From Thiomicrorhabdus sp033238645 (GTDB lineage: Bacteria > Pseudomonadota > Gammaproteobacteria > Thiomicrospirales > Thiomicrospiraceae): a DNA stretch of 63,685 nt. This document shows positions 35,745 to 45,315 of the stretch, in pieces. Position 1 is the stretch's first letter, and the number at the start of each line of letters is the position of its first letter. Made by a program: the position numbers and the translations under genes. The stretch covers positions 1 through 63,685 of the forward strand of contig BQXR01000011.1 in the NCBI GenBank assembly GCA_033238645.1. The letters run 5' to 3'. The notes below the pieces were generated by a model, which was not told where the DNA came from, made no database searches, and saw only the letters and a list, made by a program, of their open reading frames with translations.

Positions 35745-36216
35745 GCGTTTTATCTTCTTCTTTGCCGATCTCTTTCGGCAGAGAAATTCTTTATTCAACT
35801 TGCTTCAATCCTTACTTTTTATGACCCTCTCTCCCCCCCCTGTTCAAAATATTTAATGTAAAATTTCTAATTTCTATGCTGAATTGTTTCTTAATAATGG
35901 CTGACGATTGATATCTTTTTCCTTTGAGTAAGTACTGATTGGCTAATGTCTTTTTATGGTGATAAATTTCCCTTGTATCGTCATACATATTTGATTTAGC
36001 TTTTTTACCAAAGTCCTTAAATTACAGTGTATAGTAAATTTCTTAAGTACATCTCTCATAGCACGCTTAGTAGTAAGGTTTAGATCATCTACGGGTCGAG
36101 CTAGTGATAGGTTAATCGATGTCGCAGATCATCTTCTATGAGTTCCGCTGAAATCAGATTGAGTACGGTTGAAAAATAGGACAGATAAACTTGTCCATAT
36201 CCATCTAGGAGTCCCA
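35745..36216. other. Intergenic region before the CBS-GGDEF-EAL gene
   Basis: No ORF was supported in 472 bp. It contains the C8 run at 35833-35840. The next gene has AGGAG six bases before its ATG at 36217. Confidence 0.55.
35833..35840 (-). repeat. GAACA-G8 motif site (intergenic)
   Basis: Minus strand ATTTTGAACA followed by 8 G and AGAG. About 22 flanking bases are nearly identical to the site at 44204-44210. Confidence 0.92.
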
Positions 36217-39093
36217 ATGGATAAAAAGATTACTGATATCTACACCCCTAATCCCCTCTCCGTTACCTCTAATACCTCCATTCATGACTGTATCGCCTTA
36301 ATGCGTGAAAATAGAATTAGTTGTTTAATTGTCAGTGATGACAGTAAGCCTGTTGGTATTTATACCGAAGCAGATATGGTTCGCTCACTTAATAGAGAGA
36401 TTGATTATCAAACAGTGACCATTGGTGAATTAATGAGCAGCCCTTTGATTACGGCAGCTGAGTCGATTAATATTTTTGAAGCCACCTATATATTGACCTC
36501 TAAACAGATCCGTCATTTAGTGATTACTGATAATAATGGATTGTTAACAGGGGTTGTAACGCAAACAGATGTGATTGCCCATTATGGTGAAGATTATTTT
36601 GTTGGCTCCAAAAGTGTTAATCATGTCATGACGCAAAAAATTCTCACAGTAGACCCTAGTGAGATCGTGCATCATGTCGTTGATCAGATGGCTAATTTCT
36701 TAACCGGTTGCGCGATTGCTGTGGTGGATAAGAAGCCTATTGGGATTTTGACTGAACGTGATATGGCGACCCTGATTATCAATGAAGCGGATATAAATAC
36801 CTTAACCATGGCGGAGGTGATGACTTCACCTGTGGTTACTCTGCCTGTGACGAGCTCTACCTACGAAGCGGTTGCCATTATGAATCGTCATAGGGTGAGA
36901 CGTATCATTGTGGTGGATGCAGAAGATAATGTTGCTGGGATCTTAATTCAAGAGAATATCATCCGTAATTTAGAGAGCAATTATGTTGAATTTCTTAAAG
37001 AGGTATTGTGGGAGAGAGATAGTAATCTTGCAAATGCTCAGCAAAAATATCAAACGGAGCATAGTCAATTAGAGAGCTTGTTAAATACCTCATTAGATAT
37101 GTCTATTATGGTATTAGATCTTCATTTCAATGTGCTCTATCTAAACCTAGATGGTGCAGAGATGTTTCAGGTAGGTGTGAAACAGGCAGTAGGTCAATCG
37201 ATTGATCAGTTGCTTAAGTCTGATAGTATTCAAGAGCAAACACTGCATAAAATTAGAGAAGAGATTGAAAAGAAGGGTGAGTATTGGTGTATTCATTTAC
37301 ATCAGCAAGACCAGTGTCTTCATCATATTGAATCACGTTTGACGCCTATTTTTGAAGAGAAAGTGCTAACAGGTTACTCCTTAGCTTCTCGTGATATTAC
37401 CGACAAACTGCACACAGAAAAACGTCTACTACTCGCATCACATGTCTTTGAATGTACCATTGAAGGCATTATGGTGACGGATACGGAGGGGACGATTCAG
37501 TTAGTTAATCCAGCCTTTACAGATATTACGGGTTATAGCTCAGCCGAAGTGATTGGAAATAACCCTAGAATGTTACAGTCAAAACGTCAAGAACCCGCAT
37601 TTTATGAGGAGATGTGGCAGACACTTTTAGCGACAGGTCGCTGGCAGGGTGAAATATGGAACCGCCGAAAAAATGGTGAGGTTTATCCACAGAAATTGAC
37701 CGTCACTAGTGTTAAAGATATGAACGGTAAGGTCATCCAATATACCTCGGTGTTTTATGATATTACCGATGCTAAAGAGAAAGAGGAGCGAATTAACCAT
37801 CGTGCTTATCATGATCCTTTAACAGAGTTGCCAAATCGCTTACTCTTTAAAGACCGTCTTGAACAGGCGATCGCTCGAGCGCATCGAAGTAATACACAGT
37901 TGTCAGTTATGTTTATTGATATTGATTACTTTAAGCGTTTGAATGATACTCATGGACATCAAGCGGGTGATATTTTCTTACAGCAGATCAGCGTTAAATT
38001 AAGAGGTTTGCTACGAGACCAAGATACCGTATCTCGTTTTGCTGGGGATGAATTTACCATCTTATTGGATGATGATAACAGTGTAGATCATGCTTGTCTT
38101 ATTGCGGATAAAATCCTTAAAATCTTTGCATCTCCCTTTGAGATAGAAGGTCATCAAATAGAGCTGGGAGCGAGTATTGGTATCGCCAGTTATCCACAAG
38201 ACGGTACGACCGCAGAGGGTTTGTTAAAAAATTCTGATACCGCAATGTACCATGCTAAAAAAGAGGGTCGTAACCGCTACCAAGTCTTTAAGTTAGAGAT
38301 GGAAACACACCTAAAAGAACGGGTTACTTTAGAGTCAGAGCTGCGTAAAGCCTTAGGCAGTAAAAAACTAAATATTTATTATCAACCGATTATTAATTTA
38401 CACACCAAACAGATTAGCTCAATAGAGGCACTGCTTCGTTGGGATCACTCTAGTAGTCCTGTCTCGCCGGCACAATTTATCTCCCTTGCTGAGGAGAGTG
38501 GTTTAATTGTTTCAATCGGTGAGTGGGTTCTACAGCAAACCTGTAAGCGCATGTCTGAGTGGCAGATTGATGATGTCACAGGGGTTGCGGTATCTGTAAA
38601 CCTCTCTGCGCGTCAGTTTAGAGATAAAGAGCTTCTGGTCATGATTGAACGTATTCTTGACGAAACAAGCCTGAATCCAGAGCAGTTGCATATCGAGATT
38701 ACCGAATGCTGTGCAATGGATGATATGGAGAACGCGATTGCGACGCTCAATGCACTGAAAAATTTGGGTATTAAAATACTTTTAGATGATTTTGGTACAG
38801 GTTACTCTTCGTTAACATGCTTACAGCACCTGCCTGTTGATGTACTAAAACTCGATCAAAGTTTTATTCAAAGTATTGATAAAGACGAAGGTACCGCTAG
38901 GCTTGCGGCAGGCATCATCTCAATGGCAAAAGATCTTCATTTAGAGGTGGTTGCTGAAGGGGTTGAGAATGAAGCGCAGCTTGCCTTTTTAGAAGAACAT
39001 AATTGCGATATGGCTCAAGGCCATCTATTCCATGAGCCTTTGAGTGAAACAGGCCTTAAAGCCCTGCTAGAACAACAGAGCTTATCAGCGTGA
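36217..39093 (+). CDS. CBS-CBS-PAS-GGDEF-EAL c-di-GMP signalling protein
   Basis: The 958-residue cytoplasmic protein starts MDKKITDIYTPNPLSV with AGGAG just upstream; a TTG at 36169 would add 16 residues. Four CBS motifs (two Bateman modules, about residues 1-265) suggest adenine-nucleotide sensing. Two PAS domains (about 295-400 and 415-530) follow, the second being typical (TDTEGTIQLVNPAFTDITGYS). The GGDEF domain has RFAGDEF, an accepted active variant. The EAL domain has IEALLRW, NLSARQF and DDFGTGYSSL, so it looks catalytically intact. Both synthesis and breakdown of c-di-GMP are possible. Confidence 0.93.
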   Translation: MDKKITDIYTPNPLSVTSNTSIHDCIALMRENRISCLIVSDDSKPVGIYTEADMVRSLNREIDYQTVTIGELMSSPLITAAESINIFEATYILTSKQIRHLVITDNNGLLTGVVTQTDVIAHYGEDYFVGSKSVNHVMTQKILTVDPSEIVHHVVDQMANFLTGCAIAVVDKKPIGILTERDMATLIINEADINTLTMAEVMTSPVVTLPVTSSTYEAVAIMNRHRVRRIIVVDAEDNVAGILIQENIIRNLESNYVEFLKEVLWERDSNLANAQQKYQTEHSQLESLLNTSLDMSIMVLDLHFNVLYLNLDGAEMFQVGVKQAVGQSIDQLLKSDSIQEQTLHKIREEIEKKGEYWCIHLHQQDQCLHHIESRLTPIFEEKVLTGYSLASRDITDKLHTEKRLLLASHVFECTIEGIMVTDTEGTIQLVNPAFTDITGYSSAEVIGNNPRMLQSKRQEPAFYEEMWQTLLATGRWQGEIWNRRKNGEVYPQKLTVTSVKDMNGKVIQYTSVFYDITDAKEKEERINHRAYHDPLTELPNRLLFKDRLEQAIARAHRSNTQLSVMFIDIDYFKRLNDTHGHQAGDIFLQQISVKLRGLLRDQDTVSRFAGDEFTILLDDDNSVDHACLIADKILKIFASPFEIEGHQIELGASIGIASYPQDGTTAEGLLKNSDTAMYHAKKEGRNRYQVFKLEMETHLKERVTLESELRKALGSKKLNIYYQPIINLHTKQISSIEALLRWDHSSSPVSPAQFISLAEESGLIVSIGEWVLQQTCKRMSEWQIDDVTGVAVSVNLSARQFRDKELLVMIERILDETSLNPEQLHIEITECCAMDDMENAIATLNALKNLGIKILLDDFGTGYSSLTCLQHLPVDVLKLDQSFIQSIDKDEGTARLAAGIISMAKDLHLEVVAEGVENEAQLAFLEEHNCDMAQGHLFHEPLSETGLKALLEQQSLSA

Positions 39094-39200
39094 TAGCAGT
39101 AAAATGGTTATCGGTTACGTTTAGCCTCGAGAGACTTGATTGCCGAGATAATCAACTAGCGAACATCTTTTTGGAGCTTTAAGCTAGATGGCTTGTTTCA

Positions 39201-39764
39201 CTAAGCGCGAGACAAAAACTTACCTGTCATGGTGCTAACTTTAACCACTTCATTTGGTTCAATAAACTCAGGTACTTGAATCTCATGACCCGTTGAAAGC
39301 ACGGCAGGTTTGGTTCGGCCTGCGCCAGATGATTTAGTTCCGGGGGTGGTTTCTACTATCTCTAGCTCTACATTGGTGGGTAGTTCAATGGTTAGAATTT
39401 GCTCATCTAATAGAATCGCGGTAATCCCCGCTAGCCCTTCAGTAATATATTTCTTCTCATCTTCCAGCTCATCTGCTGACAGTAGATACTGGCTGTAGTC
39501 TTCGTTGTTCATAAAGACATAGTTATCACCATCAATATAAGAGAACATCACGGGCACTTTAGGGCAATCGATTTCCTTAATCATATCTTCGCCCTTAAAG
39601 GTTTCATCGACTTTATGGCCTGTTTTAAGGTTGTTAAAACGTACTTTGTACATGGTGGATGCACCACGAGAAGAGGGGTTACGGACATCGTAGCTTTTAA
39701 CGATATGTGGTACGCCGTTGATCTCAACAACGTCGCCTTTTTTTAGTTCATTGATTCTTGGCAT
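39201..39764 (-). CDS. efpL: Elongation factor P-like protein EfpL (YeiP)
   Basis: The protein starts MPRINELKKGDVVEINGVPHIV with AAGGAT upstream of ATG 39764; an earlier in-frame ATG at 39821 adds non-conserved residues. The loop NPSSRGASTMYK has Arg33, as in YeiP/EfpL, rather than the modified Lys34 of EF-P. KFLSRA ends the protein. The three-domain length of about 187 residues fits. EfpL relieves ribosome stalling at proline-containing and other slow motifs. It is monocistronic. Confidence 0.93.
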   Translation of the reverse strand: MPRINELKKGDVVEINGVPHIVKSYDVRNPSSRGASTMYKVRFNNLKTGHKVDETFKGEDMIKEIDCPKVPVMFSYIDGDNYVFMNNEDYSQYLLSADELEDEKKYITEGLAGITAILLDEQILTIELPTNVELEIVETTPGTKSSGAGRTKPAVLSTGHEIQVPEFIEPNEVVKVSTMTGKFLSRA

Positions 39765-39887
39765 GCTTGTATCCTTGTCTTTATGTGGGGCTATTTTCGG
39801 TAGTTTGTTGCGGGATTGCAAGCGTAATTACAATTTGCTTTTCTAAAGAGGTCATTATATGGAGGGCTTTGAGTAGTGGAAGCAGAT

Positions 39888-39895
39888 CCCCCCCC
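39888..39895 (-). repeat. GAGCA-G8 motif site beside the pgm terminator
   Basis: Minus strand ATTTCGAGCA followed by 8 G and ATC. It lies 13 bp from the pgm terminator hairpin, between efpL and pgm. Confidence 0.92.
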
Positions 39896-39908
39896 TGCTC
39901 GAAATAAA

Positions 39909-39953
39909 AAAGCCCTGCTGCAAAACCCTAAAGAGGCATTGAAACAGGGCTTT
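39909..39953 (-). terminator. Terminator of pgm
   Basis: AAAGCCCTG pairs with CAGGGCTTT across a 27-nt loop. The minus-strand T tract lies beyond it, downstream of the pgm stop at 39985. Confidence 0.75.
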
Positions 39954-39984
39954 ATAAGCCGTTTTAGGGTTGTCTGTGTATTTT

Positions 39985-41625
39985 TTACTTTAAAGCATCA
40001 TTCACAATCGCTTTAGCTTCATCTAGGATTTGATTAAGATGTTCTTGGCCTTTAAAGCTCTCAGCGTAGATCTTATAGATATCTTCTGTACCAGATGGAC
40101 GTGCCGCAAACCAGCCGTTCTCAGTGGTAATTTTTAAGCCACCAATCGCAGCACCATTGCCTGGCGCATGCGTTAGTTTAGCAGTGATTTTCTCACCCGC
40201 TAAGGTATCTGCTTGTACCATCTCAGGAGAGAGGTGACTTAAGATTGCTTTCTCTTCACGATTGGCGGGTGCATCTATACGTGTATAGACAGGGTTACCA
40301 AACTGCTCTGTTAGCTCTTGATATAACACCCCAGGATCTTTACCCGTTACGGCAGTGATCTCTGCGGCAAGCAAGTTTAGGATAATACCGTCTTTATCGG
40401 TACTCCATGGGCCGCCGTCTAAACGTAAGAAAGACGCACCAGCAGACTCTTCACCACCAAAGCCAAACTCACCTGTTTGTAGGCCATCTACAAACCACTT
40501 AAAGCCAACAGGCACCTCTGATAGATTTAGATCCAAGGCTTTAGAGACACGATCGATCATTGAGCTAGAAACAAGTGTTTTACCCACAGCAGCATTTTGA
40601 GGCCAGTTAGGGCGGTGGGTAAATAGGTACTGAATGACCACGGCTAAATAATGGTTAGGGTTCATTAGCCCAACGGATTTAGTGACGATGCCGTGGCGAT
40701 CTACATCGGGGTCATTTCCAAAAGCTAAATCGTAGTTATCTTTAAGATCAATCAGACCTGCCATTGCGTAAGGCGATGAGCAATCCATACGAATTTTGCC
40801 ATCTTTATCGACATGCATAAATGAGAAGGTAGGATCAACTTGTGGATTAACAATCTCTAGGTCTAAACCATAGAAGTCAGCAATGGGCTGCCAGAAATCA
40901 ACCGCGGCACCGCCCATTGGATCAATGGCCAGTTTTAGCCCTGCGTCTTTAATGGCTTGCATGTTAACCACTTGATCAAGGGTTTCAACATAAGGGGTAA
41001 TTAGATCGGTGGGTGTTACATAGTTTGAAGCCATTGCATCGACTAAAAGCAGACGCTTTACCTTAATGGAGCCTTCACTGATGATGACATTTGCTCGGTC
41101 TTGAATCCAATTGGTTGCATCAGCATCCGCAGGGCCACCAGTCGGTAGGTTGTACTTAAAGCCACCATCTTGCGGAGGGTTGTGTGATGGGGTAATAACG
41201 ATACCATCAGCTAAGCCCGCTTGTTTGCCTTCATTGTGTTTCAAAATGGCATTTGAGATAACTGGTGTAGGGGTATAGCGGCCATTGGATTGAATGATAA
41301 TATGGATCTTATTGGCGGCAAAAACCTCAATAGCGGTTGCATGGGCTGCTTCTGATAGCGCGTGGGTATCCATACCAATATAGAGTGGCCCATTGATATT
41401 TTGCAGATAACGATACTCAACAATTGCTTGGCAGATAGCCGAAATATGATCTTCATTAAAGGTTGTTTTGCTTGAACAACCACGGTGGCCAGACGTTCCA
41501 AAGCTAACCGCTTGATCAGGGTTGCTTACATCTGGTTTATGGGTGTAGTAATCTGCCATTAATAGCGGGATGTTTTCCAATAGACTATAAGGTGCTTTTT
41601 TACCTGCAAAAGGGGAGTTTGCCAT
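39985..41625 (-). CDS. pgm: Phosphoglucomutase (alpha-D-glucose)
   Basis: The protein of about 546 residues begins MANSPFAGK, with SFGTSGHRG near residue 45. The active phosphoserine lies in GIVITPSHNPPQDGGFKYN, the metal loop is FGNDPDVDRHG, and the substrate loop is GGEESAG. It interconverts glucose-1-P and glucose-6-P for glycogen, sugar nucleotide and LPS synthesis. An ATG four codons earlier (41637) is possible; MAN fits relatives better. Length and motifs match the Pgm family rather than ManB/GlmM. Confidence 0.96.
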   Translation of the reverse strand: MANSPFAGKKAPYSLLENIPLLMADYYTHKPDVSNPDQAVSFGTSGHRGCSSKTTFNEDHISAICQAIVEYRYLQNINGPLYIGMDTHALSEAAHATAIEVFAANKIHIIIQSNGRYTPTPVISNAILKHNEGKQAGLADGIVITPSHNPPQDGGFKYNLPTGGPADADATNWIQDRANVIISEGSIKVKRLLLVDAMASNYVTPTDLITPYVETLDQVVNMQAIKDAGLKLAIDPMGGAAVDFWQPIADFYGLDLEIVNPQVDPTFSFMHVDKDGKIRMDCSSPYAMAGLIDLKDNYDLAFGNDPDVDRHGIVTKSVGLMNPNHYLAVVIQYLFTHRPNWPQNAAVGKTLVSSSMIDRVSKALDLNLSEVPVGFKWFVDGLQTGEFGFGGEESAGASFLRLDGGPWSTDKDGIILNLLAAEITAVTGKDPGVLYQELTEQFGNPVYTRIDAPANREEKAILSHLSPEMVQADTLAGEKITAKLTHAPGNGAAIGGLKITTENGWFAARPSGTEDIYKIYAESFKGQEHLNQILDEAKAIVNDALK

Positions 41626-41854
41626 AGAGTATCTCATCGTAATTATTCGTAATTGGCTTAATATACCTTATGGGCTTTGTAGGGGTAAAGTTTTAAAAGT
41701 GATATGCATCATAATTTCTTGTGAAATAAATAAATGATTAAATCTGCTGAGTGAAAGAAGATTTATGGGTTAATCTCTTGAAATAGTGCAGTTTAGTCCC
41801 AACTAATATGGCATCATTTACACAATTTAAAGATTTATAAAGAGAAGTACAGTA

Positions 41855-42748
41855 ATGAGTCAAGATTATTACGCAAGTTTAGGGATTTCCCGTTCAGCCA
41901 ATGATGCTGAAATTAAAAAGGCTTACCGCAAAATGGCAGCCAAATATCACCCTGATAAGCCCACAGGGGATGAAGCTAAATTTAAAGAGATTAGTGAAGC
42001 TTATGAAACACTAAGCGATACTGAAAAACGCAATATGTATGATCAGTATGGTTCTGATTATCAGCAGCGTGGGGCAGGTGGCTTTGGCGGCGGTCAGGGT
42101 GGTTTTGGAGGTGGTGAAGACTACAGTGATATCTTTGGTTCAATGTTTGGTGGCGGAGGTCAAGGTGGTTTTGGGCAGCAACAAGCGCAACCGCAAAAAG
42201 GCGCTGATCAGAGCGTTAAAGTTATGGTCTCTTTAGAAGAGGCGATTGAAGGGGCTGAGAGAACAATTAATGTTCAAACGGGTGACTCTCGTACCCAGTC
42301 TCATTCATACGATACTCAACCAATTAAGGTACGTATTCCAGCAGGTGTTTTACAGGATCAGAAGATCCGTGTGAAAGGCAAAGGTTTTAGTGGTTTCAAT
42401 GGTGGGCCAGCGGGTGATGTTCTGATTGAGATTAATCTACAGAATAATGATCACTACCGTGTTGAGGGTAAGGATGTTTATTTAGATCTTCCTCTAACAC
42501 CGTGGGAAGCTGCTTTGGGTGCAAAGGTTGAGATTCCAACACTGAAGGGTAAAGTTAAGATGGGCATTGCTGCGGGGACTCAGTCAGGTGCTAAGCTACG
42601 TATTAAAGGCCGTGGTTTAGGTAAGACGCCAGGTAATCAGTACGTGGTTATCCAGATCCATGCACCGATTGCGGAGACAGATGAGCAGAAGGCACTCTAT
42701 GAGAAAATGGCTGAGACCTTCTCATTTAATCCAAGAGAACATTTTTAA
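41855..42748 (+). CDS. cbpA: CbpA/DnaJ-type J-domain co-chaperone
   Basis: The 297-residue protein has an N-terminal J domain with the HPD motif (YHPDKP, about residues 32-37). A Gly/Phe-rich linker follows (about 68-107), then a C-terminal substrate-binding domain (VRIPAGVLQDQKIRVKGKG). It lacks the four C-x2-C zinc repeats of DnaJ, so it is a class B, CbpA-like protein that stimulates DnaK. A terminator follows 36 bp after the stop. Confidence 0.95.
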   Translation: MSQDYYASLGISRSANDAEIKKAYRKMAAKYHPDKPTGDEAKFKEISEAYETLSDTEKRNMYDQYGSDYQQRGAGGFGGGQGGFGGGEDYSDIFGSMFGGGGQGGFGQQQAQPQKGADQSVKVMVSLEEAIEGAERTINVQTGDSRTQSHSYDTQPIKVRIPAGVLQDQKIRVKGKGFSGFNGGPAGDVLIEINLQNNDHYRVEGKDVYLDLPLTPWEAALGAKVEIPTLKGKVKMGIAAGTQSGAKLRIKGRGLGKTPGNQYVVIQIHAPIAETDEQKALYEKMAETFSFNPREHF

Positions 42749-42783
42749 CTATTGGCTATGACAATCTGTCAGCGTATTTAATT

Positions 42784-42805
42784 AAAGGGAGCTTAGGCTC
42801 CCTTT
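42784..42805 (+). terminator. Terminator of cbpA
   Basis: AAAGGGAGC pairs with GCTCCCTTT around TTAG, followed by a T tract. Confidence 0.9.
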
Positions 42806-42932
42806 TTTATTGCTTGATGGGGGACAAAAATTCCCCATCTTACTTAGGGATATATTTATAAAAAACTTATTTTTTGACCACTATTTCTCATAGAATAGAG
42901 GCATTAAAAATTAATGAGTGGATTTATCAAAG

Positions 42933-44036
42933 ATGAAACGTAGAGACTTTATTGGCGCAATTGCAGGCGCAACGGCGGCAACTGCTTTAACTGCTTGTGG
43001 TACAGAGAGTGATACAAATACACAAGAAGCAGCAAAACCGCAGAAAACATTTAAGTGGAAGATGGTCACTACTTGGCCTAAAAACTTCCCAGGTTTAGGG
43101 ACTGGTGCAAATAATATCGCTAAGCTGATTACTGAAATGTCTGGTGGTCGTATCGATGTTAAGGTCTATGGTGCAGGTGAGCTGGTCGGTGCTTTTGAGG
43201 TGTTTGACGCAGTTTCAAGTGGTAATGCTCAGCTAGGTCATGCGGGGGCTTATTATTGGAAAGGTAAAATTCCATCAGCAGTCTTTTTCTCAGCCGTACC
43301 GTTTGGTTTAACCGCCAATGAGATGAATGCATGGATGTACTATGGCGGTGGTATAGAGCTGTGGGAAGAGGCATATAAGCCATTTGGCCTGATTCCTAAT
43401 CCTGGTGGAAACTCAGGGACTCAGATGGGTGGTTGGTTTAATAAAGAGATCAACAGCCTAGAGGATCTTAAAGGTTTAAAAATGCGTATTCCTGGTTTAG
43501 GCGGAGAAGTGTTAAAACGAGCAGGGGGGGTGCCTGTGACGATGCCTGGAGGTGAGCTATTTCCTGCAATGCAGTCAGGTGCTTTAGATGCCACCGAGTG
43601 GGTAGGGCCATACAATGATCTAGCATTTGGTTTTCATAAAGTGGCTAAATATTACTATACGCCAGGTTGGCATGAGCCAGGTACGGCAATGGAGTGTATG
43701 ATCAATGAGAAAGCTTTTAATGAGCTACCTGCTGATCTACAGAGTATTGTACGTAATGCAATTAAGGTAGCGAATGCGGATATGTTGGCTGAGTATACAG
43801 CACGTAATCAGCAAGCACTGCATACACTGATCACTAAACATCAGGTCGAGCTGCGCAACTTCCCAGATTCAGTTTTAAAAGAGCTGAAAACGATCTCTGC
43901 AGAGGTGGTTGAAGAGATCGCAAAACAAGATGCACTTTCAACCAAGGTTTGGGCATCTCAGAAAGCCTTTATGGAGCAAGTAACTCAGTGGACTGCTGTC
44001 TCTGAACAAGCTTATCTAAGAGCGCGTTCTCTATAG
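42933..44036 (+). CDS. TRAP transporter solute-binding protein, Tat lipoprotein type
   Basis: The protein begins MKRRDFIGAIAGATAATALTACG: a twin-arginine signal (RRDFIG) plus lipobox LTAC. The mature part is a DctP/TakP-like TRAP solute-binding protein (MVTTWPKNFPGLGTGANNIAKLI, GALDATEWVGPYNDLAFGFHKVAKYYYTPGWHEPG). Relatives bind 2-oxoacids or similar organic anions as dimers. No DctQ or DctM membrane genes are adjacent, so it is an orphan here. A GTG five codons upstream is an alternative start. GAGCA-G7 encodes R-A-G-G-V. Confidence 0.92.
   Translation: MKRRDFIGAIAGATAATALTACGTESDTNTQEAAKPQKTFKWKMVTTWPKNFPGLGTGANNIAKLITEMSGGRIDVKVYGAGELVGAFEVFDAVSSGNAQLGHAGAYYWKGKIPSAVFFSAVPFGLTANEMNAWMYYGGGIELWEEAYKPFGLIPNPGGNSGTQMGGWFNKEINSLEDLKGLKMRIPGLGGEVLKRAGGVPVTMPGGELFPAMQSGALDATEWVGPYNDLAFGFHKVAKYYYTPGWHEPGTAMECMINEKAFNELPADLQSIVRNAIKVANADMLAEYTARNQQALHTLITKHQVELRNFPDSVLKELKTISAEVVEEIAKQDALSTKVWASQKAFMEQVTQWTAVSEQAYLRARSL
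43524..43530 (+). repeat. GAGCA-G7 motif site in dctP
   Basis: AAAACGAGCA followed by 7 G and TGCC, in sense orientation. Confidence 0.92.
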
Positions 44037-44071
44037 ACAGAGCGCTTGCATATAAAAGTGGGTTTATCATT

Positions 44072-44109
44072 AAAGCCGAGTTGGTCAATTGGGTCAGTTC
44101 GGTTTTTTT
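44072..44109 (+). terminator. Probable terminator after the TRAP protein gene
   Basis: AAAGCCGA and TCGGTTT pair with one G-U, with an imperfect inner stem (GGTCA/ GGGTCA region), then T7. Confidence 0.55.
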
Positions 44110-44203
44110 GTATTGGTATTTTTATTAGTCGCTAGTTGCACGAGTCAAGGTACACCGATGTATTAAGCTGCTTTTTGTTCTTCAGAGGGTATATAGACCT
44201 CCT

Positions 44204-44210
44204 CCCCCCC
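44204..44210 (-). repeat. GAACA-G7 motif site (intergenic)
   Basis: Minus strand ATTTTGAACA followed by 7 G and AGG, 24 bp past the stop of the ChaN-like gene. Confidence 0.92.
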
Positions 44211-44234
44211 TGTTCAAAATATACGATCTATTTT

Positions 44235-45230
44235 TTAGGGCTTACAGGTCGCTGTACTGGCTCTTTTAAACATCGCTTGCATAATCTCTTGTCGGTAAGC
44301 AGCATCTTGATACTGTTCTGGTTGGGATTGAATCAGATAGATAAAATCACCACTTTGTAAATCTTTATCCAAATAGCTGGGTTGGCTAGGATCTTCTACG
44401 GCGATGGGGGTGATGACCGCAACCTTAAGCTTAGGCTGGCGAGTCTTTAGGGCGGAAACGGTGCCTAGAGATGCCTCGCTATGGAAACTGCCATTTAGGT
44501 GAATAATTTGAGTTTCTGGTGCTTCCTCGTAAGCATGGCTAATGGACTCGGCCATGGTGTTGTCACGAGTGAGCTGTGCTAAGTAGCTTCTCTCTTTAGA
44601 TTCATCGGTCAGGTGTTTAGAGTCCTCCATTACTGATAGGTATTTCTCTCGATAGAGGGTGTTATCTATAAAAGGCGCTTGAGCGATATATTGCTGTTCA
44701 TCTTCAGAGAGTTTATCCAGATAAGCTTTACCCTCACGGCCAATACAGCGCACAATATCAGCAGATGCGTTAGCTGCAATTACAGGGATAAAATTCTGTT
44801 TGGCAAACTCTACCACGGGTCTATAGCCCGCAATATAGTTATTCCATGTAGGAGTTTTACGAACCAGTGCAACTTCGCCTATTTCACCATCTAGATAGCG
44901 GTTAAGTGCCGTTTGCTGGTCTCGATTGAACATCTCTAGAGAGAGCTGCTGTTCAGGTCTTAATTGATATAGTTTAGCGAGCAGTAGGGTCTCTAGTAGG
45001 TGTGAGGCATGGTTGCCGTGAAACTCGCCAATAAAAACCACATCATAGCTTGATAGCTGTTCAGCTAATTGATCAATGGTGATTTGCTGTTGTGATTGAG
45101 TATTGATGATGTGAAAATCATAGGCATGCAGCAGTGGATTTGACTTAGTTTCTATAGGTTTGATAGCCGTTGTTTGGCAGGCACTCAGTGTTAACGAGAG
45201 CAGCAAGACCTGCAGCGCATTAAGGTGCAT
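44235..45230 (-). CDS. ChaN-family (DUF399) iron-regulated lipoprotein
   Basis: The protein begins MHLNALQVLLLSLTLSACQT, a lipoprotein signal with LSAC. The DUF399/ChaN domain shows VVFIGEFHGNHASHLLETLL, LEMFNRDQQTALNRYLDGE, WNNYIAGYRPVVEFAKQN and IIHLNGSFHSEASLG. Campylobacter ChaN binds two hemes through a conserved Tyr and is iron regulated, so a role in heme or iron handling is likely. An ATG at 45242 four codons earlier is an alternative. No Fur box was identified. Confidence 0.85.
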   Translation of the reverse strand: MHLNALQVLLLSLTLSACQTTAIKPIETKSNPLLHAYDFHIINTQSQQQITIDQLAEQLSSYDVVFIGEFHGNHASHLLETLLLAKLYQLRPEQQLSLEMFNRDQQTALNRYLDGEIGEVALVRKTPTWNNYIAGYRPVVEFAKQNFIPVIAANASADIVRCIGREGKAYLDKLSEDEQQYIAQAPFIDNTLYREKYLSVMEDSKHLTDESKERSYLAQLTRDNTMAESISHAYEEAPETQIIHLNGSFHSEASLGTVSALKTRQPKLKVAVITPIAVEDPSQPSYLDKDLQSGDFIYLIQSQPEQYQDAAYRQEIMQAMFKRASTATCKP

Positions 45231-45315
45231 AATGCGCTCCATTATTTTCAGCTAAAGAGGATTGCAGCAGGTAAGCTACAATCATTGTTTTCATGCAATT
45301 AGGCATGATCAAAGA

